From positions 1-56,573 of the forward strand of contig NZ_JAUSZL010000001.1 in the NCBI RefSeq assembly GCF_030817535.1: DNA of 56,573 nucleotides, given 5' to 3'. The notes under the pieces are model-generated. The model saw only the letters and a program-made list of their open reading frames with translations, was not told the origin of the DNA and made no database searches. Numbering within the stretch: the stretch's first letter is position 1; the number at the start of each line of letters is the position of its first letter. The DNA comes from Streptomyces sp. V3I8. GTDB lineage: Bacteria > Actinomycetota > Actinomycetes > Streptomycetales > Streptomycetaceae. Below, one piece after another: positions 49,398 to 56,573 of the stretch. Both the position numbers and the translations under genes were made by a program.

Positions 49398-49961
49398 ATG
49401 GCTACCAACGAGATCAACGAGACCGGCACGATCGTGCGCGACGCCCGCACCCGGTACGCCACTGCTCAGCGTGAGGAGAACGGCGCGCGCGGCGCTTTCG
49501 ACGCTGAGCTGCAGCGGAGCGGCCTGGCGCCGCGTTCCGAAGTCTCCGTCAGCCGTGCTACCGCTCCGGCCGACGTTGCCGAGCTGTTGGGCACTGACGG
49601 CGAGGTCGTCGTTCGCGATCGCCAGATGTTCGCCGGTGACCGCCTGGTACAGCTCGCCACTACGTTCATCCCGGTCGACGTGGCTGAAGCCGCTGGGATT
49701 GAGCAGGTGGACACAGGCATCGGCGGAATCATCAGCCGCATGAAGGAGGCAGGCTTCGACCAGGGCGACGCTGCCACCGAGGACGTCGCATTGCGGCCGG
49801 CTACGGCAGACGAGGCAGCACGCCTCGGTCTGGCGGAGGGATCGGACGTGCTGACCATCAACCACATTGGTCGTGCAACGGCCGACGGGCGGGTTGTGGA
49901 GGTAACCCAGCACGTACTCGCGAAGGGCTGGACGCTGCAGTACTCCGTTCCGCTCGCCTAG
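49398..49961 (+). CDS. Stand-alone UTRA-domain protein (187 aa), no HTH
   Basis: ATG at 49398 follows TAGGAG. The protein resembles the UTRA part of the preceding regulator block by block: DVAELLGTDGEVVVRDRQMFAGDRLVQLATTFIPVDVAEA, GGIISRMKEAGFDQGDAATEDVALRPATADEAARLGLAEGSDVLTINHIGRATADGRVVEVTQHVLAKGWTLQY against AGFKQVRLREEIEVRSPTAAEAKALGIPAE. It has no winged helix; its N-terminal 30 residues are helical instead. The terminator at 49977 ends the transcript. It may bind the same ligand or dimerise with the repressor to lift repression; that is inference. Confidence 0.8.
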   Translation: MATNEINETGTIVRDARTRYATAQREENGARGAFDAELQRSGLAPRSEVSVSRATAPADVAELLGTDGEVVVRDRQMFAGDRLVQLATTFIPVDVAEAAGIEQVDTGIGGIISRMKEAGFDQGDAATEDVALRPATADEAARLGLAEGSDVLTINHIGRATADGRVVEVTQHVLAKGWTLQYSVPLA

Positions 49962-49976
49962 GTCCGTTAGTTCCCT

Positions 49977-50007
49977 GCAGGTGCCCTGCCAGGGGCAGGG
50001 CACCTGC
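49977..50007 (+). terminator. Terminator hairpin
   Basis: GCAGGTGCCCTGCC (49977-49990) pairs perfectly with GGCAGGGCACCTGC (49994-50007) around a 3-base loop, 16 bases past the UTRA gene stop. Confidence 0.85.
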
Positions 50008-50045
50008 GAGCCTCTCTTCTTGAACTCCTGGAGACTGAGTCCCGT

Positions 50046-50369
50046 ATGACCGCCGAAAAGCGCCTGACTGTTGAAGAACTGGTGGAAGAGCTCCGCAGCG
50101 CGCTTGACGCGGACAACGGTTGGATCCCCGCTCTCGTAGGCTCCAGCGGACCCGCCGGTCTGCCCAGAGGGATAGCGCTGGAAGCGGTAGTCACACGGAT
50201 GCAGGAGTTCGCGGCGGCCTCGACCATGCCAGCCGCCGTCGCTCGCCAGCTGAGGACAGCAGCCGATGCCGCCGACGCTGCTCTCGTTACAGAGGGCAAT
50301 GCGCAGTACGGGAACCTTGGTTCCGCGTACGCGTACGTCATTCAGGCCCGGCGTGCAGCGAGTCAATGA
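50046..50369 (+). CDS. Small helical hypothetical protein (107 aa)
   Basis: ATG at 50046 with a distant GGAG. The protein is helical: KRLTVEELVEELRSALDADNGWIPALVGSSGPAGLPRGIALEAVVTRMQEFAAASTMPAAVARQLRTAADAADAALVTEGNAQYGNLGSAYAYVIQARRAAS. No named domain. It follows the UTRA terminator as a single gene between two regulators. Confidence 0.6.
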   Translation: MTAEKRLTVEELVEELRSALDADNGWIPALVGSSGPAGLPRGIALEAVVTRMQEFAAASTMPAAVARQLRTAADAADAALVTEGNAQYGNLGSAYAYVIQARRAASQ

Positions 50370-50474
50370 GTTGAGCTCGAATTTCAGTGACACGCCACCA
50401 ACTCGAATGCCATCCCGAACACAACACGTCACTTCCGTGTAGCGTTCGGGATGCCAATCAACTGGGGGAGGCAC

Positions 50475-50732
50475 ATGTCGACCGCGCAAGAACTGCCTAC
50501 GCCGATCGAGTCCTTGCTGAACCGGGCCGTTGGACTCCCTGGCCCTGCCGAAAGGGCTCGGCTACGCCTGGCTGGAAACCTGACGCAGGCCGAAGTAGCC
50601 GACGCTCTTGGTGTTCACCGCGTTCAGGTCGCCAGGTGGGAGACCGGGCGGGCCGAGCCCCGGCAGCCGCACCGTCAGACGTACGCCCGGCTCCTGCACG
50701 CTCTCGCCACCAAGTTTCCGCAGGGAGCCTGA
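50475..50732 (+). CDS. HTH (XRE-type) small regulator
   Basis: GGGGGAGG lies 3-4 bases before the ATG at 50475. The 85-residue product has one XRE helix-turn-helix: RLAGNLTQAEVADALGVHRVQVARWETGRAEPRQPHRQTYARLLHALAT, where QAEVADALGVHRVQVARWETG is the classic motif. It is the gene before the palindrome at 50833 and the rep gene, so it may control replication. Confidence 0.85.
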   Translation: MSTAQELPTPIESLLNRAVGLPGPAERARLRLAGNLTQAEVADALGVHRVQVARWETGRAEPRQPHRQTYARLLHALATKFPQGA

Positions 50733-50753
50733 CGTGATGCCCCCGTAAACGCC

Positions 50754-50788
50754 GAAGCGGCCCCCGTCGCCACAACGGAAGCCGCTTC
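50754..50788 (+). terminator. Terminator hairpin after the HTH gene
   Basis: GAAGCGGC (50754-50761) pairs with GCCGCTTC (50781-50788), 22 bases past the stop at 50732. Confidence 0.65.
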
Positions 50789-50832
50789 CCAGCAGTCGAC
50801 TCGCTCACCCTGTTAAAGCTCCGAGTCGTGAT

Positions 50833-50851
50833 CAGCGAGGTGACCTCGCTG
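50833..50851. promoter_or_regulatory. 19-bp perfect palindrome upstream of rep
   Basis: CAGCGAGGT-G-ACCTCGCTG stands 189 bases before the rep start. A second related GGTCACCT lies at about 50882. The likely reader is the XRE protein at 50475 or the GntR protein; unproven. Confidence 0.6.
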
Positions 50852-51039
50852 GGTGATGCCCGTAGGCCCGAAGGCCTGCGTGGTCACCTGTACCCAAGGA
50901 TAAGCGCGGTATCTCGCGCTACGCCACTATCCGCGTGTACTACCAGGTCACATCTGCTGGTCACGACTCCCCGATATGGGGAGATGACCCAGTTGCACCG
51001 CCTGTTCAGCGCCGCTCCATCCTCGTTGGGGGTGGCGGC

Positions 51040-52545
51040 ATGAAGATGTCCAACGCAGACTTTGCGTCCTCCTCGATCCGTCGGGCTTGGGAGCCTCCTG
51101 AAGAGGTCGTTGTTCCAGCTGGTCTGGCGTACTCGCCGCAGCTGCAACCCGAGGACTACGGCGTTCTGATCCGTCTGTTGCTGCGTGATCCGGAGAAGCC
51201 CTCCAGCGTCAAGGCTCTCAGCGAAGAGTTCCAGGCATCGGGCTGGAAGATGGGCGACAGCCGGCTGCGCGGTGTGATGCGGCGTCTGCGTGCAGCCGGG
51301 CACGTGCACCGAGACCGCGACGGCTACGACTCCGAGAGCGGACGTCCCAGGTGGGCGTTCGCGGTCTACCGCAACCCTCAGAACAACCCTGAGCACCGTG
51401 ACCGCCCTGCGGCATCACCGCAGGTCAGCAGGACACGTGGATTTTCAACGGATCGGCGTCCGTCACTCGTTTCCGACGCGTTGCATTCCAACGTCTATGC
51501 AGGTCAGGCCGATGCGTTGGATTCCGACGCGTCGCTTTCCAACGCGTCGGCGGCAGACGCGTTGCATTCCAACGTCTATGCAGGTCAGGCTGATGCGTTG
51601 GATTCCAACGTGCACGGTGTCGCCCCCCCCACTCCCCCCCTTAGGGAGGAGGAGGATTCCTCCTCCCCAAACCCCTCCGCTGCAACAGCGCGCGCACTGG
51701 TCGCCATCGACCCCGCGCGCATCGCGGTGGCAGCCGAGCTGCTGGCCACTCTGCCCGGGCGGTGGGCGTGCGGGCGCCGTACGGTGCGGGAGCTGGCGCC
51801 GCTGCTGGCGGAGGCAGCCGATGCGCAGGGCTGGGAGCTGGGCCGGGCCCTGGCCGCGCATCTGACCCGCCGGGCCCGCAGGGACCCGATGGTGGTGCTG
51901 CGCGAGCGCATCGAGGACCTGCCCCGGTATGCCGCCACGCGCGCCGCCAGTGCGCCAGCACCCCGGCAGCCCCAGCTGCCCGAAGCCACCGACGCCCCGG
52001 CGCCTGCGCCCGGCCCCGAGGCAACCGGCTCCGCGCAGCCGCTCGACCCCGCGGCCGTCGTCAAGGCCCGCGAGCTGCTGCTGTCGCTGACGGGCCCGTG
52101 GGAGCTGTCCCCGGAGTCCGCTCAGCGCCTGGCCCCCGTCCTGGCGGCGAAGGCCCTCGAGCGCGGGTGGAAGTTCGACGGGGAGCTGCGCGACAAGCTC
52201 ATGCAAAACCCCGGCGGCGCCCACAACCACGAGCTGCTGCTGGAAACCCACCGCATCGGCCGCCTGCCCTACCGCAAGGCAGCCCCGGCCCGCCCCTCAC
52301 GCCCGGGCGCATCCCCCAAGCAGGACCTCATCGATGCCTGCCCGCGCTGCGACACCTGGGGGCAGTACGAGATCGACGGCCGGTACGCGCTGTGCCGCCA
52401 CGACCTCCAGCCGGACGCCCCGGGTGTCCCCGCCCAGACAGCCCCGCCCGGTGAGCCGCCCGCCCCGTCCGAGGCCTCCGGTGCCCAGCCGTCGACCCGC
52501 AACCTGCGCGACCTGCTCGACTTGCTGCACCAGCCCGCCCTGTAG
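51040..52545 (+). CDS. Iteron-containing replication initiator (Rep1-type)
   Basis: I start at the ATG at 51040; another is at 51046. The N-terminal 100 residues form a winged-helix-like domain: LQPEDYGVLIRLLLRDPEKPSSVKALSEEFQASGWKMGDSRLRGVMRRLRAAGHVHRDRDGYD. Residues 148-190 are the iteron-coded repeat (ADALHSNVYAGQADALDS twice). Then come two similar helical domains (VAAELLATLPGRWACGRRTVRELAPLLAEAADAQGWELGRALAAHLT and ARELLLSLTGPWELSPESAQRLAPVLAAKALERGWKFDGELRDKLM) and a zinc knuckle (ACPRCDTWGQYEIDGRYALCRHD). A DnaB-like gene follows, as in pSLA2-type linear plasmids, where the origin lies inside rep1. Confidence 0.8.
   Translation: MKMSNADFASSSIRRAWEPPEEVVVPAGLAYSPQLQPEDYGVLIRLLLRDPEKPSSVKALSEEFQASGWKMGDSRLRGVMRRLRAAGHVHRDRDGYDSESGRPRWAFAVYRNPQNNPEHRDRPAASPQVSRTRGFSTDRRPSLVSDALHSNVYAGQADALDSDASLSNASAADALHSNVYAGQADALDSNVHGVAPPTPPLREEEDSSSPNPSAATARALVAIDPARIAVAAELLATLPGRWACGRRTVRELAPLLAEAADAQGWELGRALAAHLTRRARRDPMVVLRERIEDLPRYAATRAASAPAPRQPQLPEATDAPAPAPGPEATGSAQPLDPAAVVKARELLLSLTGPWELSPESAQRLAPVLAAKALERGWKFDGELRDKLMQNPGGAHNHELLLETHRIGRLPYRKAAPARPSRPGASPKQDLIDACPRCDTWGQYEIDGRYALCRHDLQPDAPGVPAQTAPPGEPPAPSEASGAQPSTRNLRDLLDLLHQPAL
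51436..51610 (+). repeat. Iterons inside the rep gene
   Basis: Five clear copies of CGTTGNNTTCCAACG (arms CGTYG and CRACG) lie at 51479-51493, 51515-51529, 51530-51544, 51560-51574 and 51596-51610, with weaker ones at 51436-51450 and 51464-51478. Start spacing is 15, 30 or 36 bases within the set. Two longer repeats (from about 51475 and 51556, 81 bp apart) contain them. This is the best candidate replication origin. Confidence 0.8.
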
Positions 52546-52627
52546 GCCTTGCTCCCTGGCCGCAGACATCAAAACGGCGCCCACGTTCCTTGGCCGGGTG
52601 CGGGCGCCGCAGATCTCAGGAGAGACC

Positions 52628-53989
<1,362 letters not shown>

Positions 53990-54125
53990 CCAGTCCCCCA
54001 GGACGCCCCCAGCAGCGCCACACAGCGCCGAACGCCCGTCCCGGCAGTAAATCCCCCGCCGGGTCGGAAGATCGGCCCCCACCGGCCCGCACAGAGATCC
54101 ACACGACCCCAAGGACCCCGAGCCC

Positions 54126-54698
54126 ATGCCTGAACGGAACATCGAGTTCGGCAAGTACGGCGCCCACGGCATCAAAGGCCACGAAGCCGTCGCCCGGCAG
54201 CTGGACGACCTCGCCGGCTACATCGCCACCCCCATCACCGCACGCCGCGGCCTGCAGGCACGCCTGCACTACCTCACCCGCACCGCCCACGCCCTCGATG
54301 CCGCCCGCGCCGCCGGCCTGAAGGTCACCGGCCGCACCCTGCGCGCCTGGCAGGCCGGCACCCGCACGCCCTCGAGGAAGAACCTCGCCGCGATCGAGCA
54401 GGCGTACCGGACCGTGCGGCGGGAGAACGTCGCCCGCTACCTGCTCGCCCGCCTCAACCGTGACGGCCGCGGCACCCGCGTGGAAGTCCACCCGGTCAAC
54501 CAGTCCCGCGTCGACCGGCCGCATCAGCGGGCAGTGGAGTTCCGCACGATGAACGTCCGCCGCTGGGACCGGATCGTCGGCGCGTGGGTGGCCGGCAACG
54601 ACCAGGAGCTGGACGAGGCATGGGTGGACCAGGTCGTCGACCTCGGCAGTCAGTGGGGTCAGTACGAATACGTCACCAACATCGGCTTCGCCGCCTGA
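54126..54698 (+). CDS. HTH protein shaped like a terminal protein (190 aa)
   Basis: ATG at 54126 is 137 bases after the helicase stop. Residues 30-105 have an HTH-like pattern: LQARLHYLTRTAHALDAARAAGLKVTGRTLRAWQAGTRTPSRKNLAAIEQAYRTVRRENVARYLLARLNRDGRGTRVEVHP. This lines up with the Tpg N-terminal half (AQMRYLVMQLKGTRAVATTLGVSQRTVE, then a basic linker and the VRARWQPR...VIDTRARF region), including the order helix, HTH, basic helix, strand, although identity is low. The C-terminus (QYEYVTNIGFAA) is unlike Tpg. It could be an alternative terminal or replication protein, or only an HTH regulator. Confidence 0.6.
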   Translation: MPERNIEFGKYGAHGIKGHEAVARQLDDLAGYIATPITARRGLQARLHYLTRTAHALDAARAAGLKVTGRTLRAWQAGTRTPSRKNLAAIEQAYRTVRRENVARYLLARLNRDGRGTRVEVHPVNQSRVDRPHQRAVEFRTMNVRRWDRIVGAWVAGNDQELDEAWVDQVVDLGSQWGQYEYVTNIGFAA

Positions 54699-54832
54699 CA
54701 GAGGCCGCTTGCCAACGCCGAAAAGCGCCTACCTCGATGCATGCGGCCGCAGTATGACTCGATAGCTTCGTATGGAATTTGTTTAATTTGCTATTGTGTG
54801 AATCGAGCAGCGCTTGGCGCGGCGTGAACTGG
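54699..54832. other. Convergent intergenic region, AT-rich
   Basis: Between the plus-strand HTH gene and the minus-strand TPR gene. The stretch ATGGAATTTGTTTAATTTGC (about 54772-54791) is far more AT-rich than the rest. No gene is seen. Confidence 0.5.
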
Positions 54833-56573
54833 TCAGACATTATCCGGTGGTGTCGGCATGCAGGTTTCCAGCATACGCAGGATTATCATCGTTCGGCCTT
54901 CGTCGAGCGCTAGAGTGCGCTGCATATCTCGCAGGTCAAGCGAGGCGCCTCGAATCAGCCCCATAGGTGGATTTTTGGAAAGTTCATTACGTAATCCAGA
55001 TGTGGCCTTTTCCCATTCTGAACGGGCGCACCAAAGGGTGCACAGGTTGAAGCGATTTCTCTGCGCTCCTATGCCGTTCCCGGTAGATTGCGCAGTGAAA
55101 GTTTCTTCTGCCTTCCGCCAGGATTTGAATTCATCCGAACCTTTCCCCAGTAAGCGGAAAATTACTGCCAATTCAAGCCAGATCCATCCGTCATTCGGAG
55201 AAATTTTGATGGCGCGATTGAAGTCGACGAGTGCTTCATTGTAACGCTTCATGGCGCGGTAGGTTTGTCCGCGACTAATCATGGCCCAAGCGGATTTAGA
55301 GTCTATTTCAATAGCGCGGTTGAAGTCATTAAGCGCTTCGCCGTAGCGACCTGTGAGGCGGTATGTCTCACCACGGTTGGTGATAAACGAGCTTTGCTCA
55401 GGGGAAATTCCGATGGCGCGATTTAAATCGCTAAGGGCTTCATCGTAGCGACCTATGAGGAGATTTATTTCGCCTCGGATGGCAATGATTCTGGGATTTT
55501 CGGGGTCGATTTCGATGGCGCGGTTGTGGTCGGTGAGTGCGTCGTCGTAACGTTCCATGGCGTGGTAGGTCTGTCCGCGACTGGTAATGGCTCTAACGGA
55601 TTCGGGGTCGATTTCGATGGCGCGGTTGTAGTCGGTGAGTGCGTCGTCGTAACGTTCCATGGCGTGGTAGGTCTGTCCGCGACTGGTAATGATTCTGGGA
55701 TTTTCGGGGTCGATTTCGATGGCGCGGTTGTGGTCGGTGAGTGCGTCGTCGTAACGTTCCATGGCGTGGTAGGTCTGTCCGCGACTGGTAATGGCTCTAA
55801 CGGATTCGGGGTCGATTTCGATGGCGCGGTTGTAGTCGGTGAGTGCGTCGTCGTAGCGTTTCATGGCGTGGTAGGTCTGTCCGCGGCCGGTGATGGCCCA
55901 GGTGTATTCGGGGTCGATTTCGATGGCGCGGTTGTAGTCGGTGAGTGCGTCGTCGTAACGTTCCATGGCGTGGTAGGTCTGTCCGCGATTAGTAATGGGC
56001 CAAGTGTATTTGGGGTCGATTTCGATGGCGCGGTTGAAGTCGGTGAGTGCGTCGTCGTAACGTTCTGTAGCGCGGTAGGTCTGTCCGCGGCCGGTGATGG
56101 CCCAGGTGTATTCGGGGTCGATTTCGATGGCGCGGTTGTGGTCGGTGAGTGCGTCGTCGTAACGTTCCATGGCGTGGTAGGTCTGTCCACGATTAGTGAT
56201 GGCCCAGGTGTATTTGGGGTCGATTTCGATGGCGCGGTTGAAGTCGGTGAGTGCGTCGTCGTAACGTTCTGTAGCGCGGTAGGTCTGTCCGCGGCCGGTG
56301 ATGGCCCAGGCGTGTTCGGGGTCGATTTCGATGGCGCGGTTGTGGTCGGTGAGTGCGTCGTCGTAGCGTTTCATGGCGTGGTAGGTCTGTCCGCGGCCGG
56401 TGATGGCCCAGGTGTATTCGGGGTCGATTTCGATGGCGCGGTTGTGGTCGGTGAGTGCGTCGTCGTAGCGTTTCATGGCGTGGTAGGTCTGTCCGCGGCC
56501 GGTGATGGCCCAGATGTATTCGGGGTCGATTTCGATGGCGCGGTTGAAGTCGGTGAGTGCGTCGTCGTAACGT
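54833..56573 (-). CDS. TPR repeat protein, N-terminus beyond the window
   Basis: The frame is open to the last base, so the start lies outside. Over 10 near-identical 34-residue TPR units follow one another (RYDDALTDHNRAIEIDPEYTWAITGRGQTYHAM, alternating HNRA, FNRA and YNRA), each about 102 bp. Toward the C-terminus the units diverge (GEALNDFNRAIEIDSKSAWAM, NEALVDFNRAIKISPNDGWIWLELA), followed by a non-repeat tail (KGSDEFKSWRKAEETFTAQSTGNGIGAQRNRFNLCTLWCARSEWEKAT) and LDLRDMQRTLALDEGRTMIILRMLETCMP. Such TPR blocks are protein-binding scaffolds. The C-terminal coding DNA is AT-rich for Streptomyces, as in the gene at 391. Confidence 0.85.
   Translation of the reverse strand, partial: RYDDALTDFNRAIEIDPEYIWAITGRGQTYHAMKRYDDALTDHNRAIEIDPEYTWAITGRGQTYHAMKRYDDALTDHNRAIEIDPEHAWAITGRGQTYRATERYDDALTDFNRAIEIDPKYTWAITNRGQTYHAMERYDDALTDHNRAIEIDPEYTWAITGRGQTYRATERYDDALTDFNRAIEIDPKYTWPITNRGQTYHAMERYDDALTDYNRAIEIDPEYTWAITGRGQTYHAMKRYDDALTDYNRAIEIDPESVRAITSRGQTYHAMERYDDALTDHNRAIEIDPENPRIITSRGQTYHAMERYDDALTDYNRAIEIDPESVRAITSRGQTYHAMERYDDALTDHNRAIEIDPENPRIIAIRGEINLLIGRYDEALSDLNRAIGISPEQSSFITNRGETYRLTGRYGEALNDFNRAIEIDSKSAWAMISRGQTYRAMKRYNEALVDFNRAIKISPNDGWIWLELAVIFRLLGKGSDEFKSWRKAEETFTAQSTGNGIGAQRNRFNLCTLWCARSEWEKATSGLRNELSKNPPMGLIRGASLDLRDMQRTLALDEGRTMIILRMLETCMPTPPDNV

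Noticed and set aside
48441..50489. A 682-codon minus-strand open frame
   Set aside because: Antisense to the GntR, UTRA and helical genes; composition typical of a shadow frame.
55490..56573. CRISPR or satellite repeat
   Set aside because: The 102-bp units encode TPR motifs in one open frame.

Overview
The window looks like the left end of a linear plasmid (or plasmid-like linear replicon) of Streptomyces. DNA composition and codon use are strongly GC-rich, starts are often GTG with GGAGG-type ribosome sites, and many proteins belong to families I recognise from Streptomyces (WhiB, DUF6233, DUF6207, DUF5999, DUF6197, RRQRL zinc proteins, terminal protein Tpg). All family assignments are by eye; no searches were run.

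Layout. (1) 1-220: nine back-to-back hairpins, most with trinucleotide loops, that resemble a Streptomyces telomere of a non-archetypal sequence. (2) 0.4-6.3 kb: subtelomeric genes and mobile-element debris: an AlbA/Schlafen-domain gene split in two frames, an IS5-family element interrupted by an IS110-family element (both transposases broken), and an inverted IS5 remnant. (3) 6.3-24.5 kb: an accessory region with large gaps, many small proteins, a frameshifted terminal-protein gene (tpg), a secreted glycine-rich protein, a GAF-PP2C phosphatase (frameshifted in a C7 run) with a STAS protein, a secreted lamin-tail protein, two copies of a secreted HNH nuclease (one truncated), a replication-relaxation protein and an ECF sigma operon. 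(4) 24.6-26.4 kb: a ParA/ParB-type partition operon followed by two identical 19-bp palindromes, the best candidate centromere. (5) 26.7-48.2 kb: an almost entirely minus-strand block with many small proteins, a WhiB regulator, a GGDEF protein, a PycTM-like membrane protein and the transfer module: an FtsK/TraB-like ATPase, coiled-coil proteins, an 831-residue low-complexity protein and a 732-residue coiled-coil/DUF2637-like membrane protein whose linker DNA is packed with GTAC words. (6) 48.5-50.8 kb: plus-strand regulators: a GntR/UTRA repressor, a UTRA-only protein and a small HTH protein. (7) 51.0-54.7 kb: the replication module: a Rep protein with iterons inside its gene, a DnaB-like helicase and an HTH protein shaped like Tpg. 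(8) 54.8 kb to the end: a TPR protein made of near-identical 102-bp repeats, cut by the window edge.

How it fits together. Replication would start inside the rep gene (iteron-binding Rep plus DnaB-like helicase, the arrangement known from pSLA2-type linear plasmids). Ends would be patched by a terminal protein, but the only tpg seen is frameshifted and no tap gene is visible. Partition is by ParA/ParB, and conjugation by a single TraB-type translocase with accessory coiled-coil/membrane proteins, probably controlled by the GntR-type repressors. The window ends inside identical tandem repeats, as would happen if a contig stopped there.
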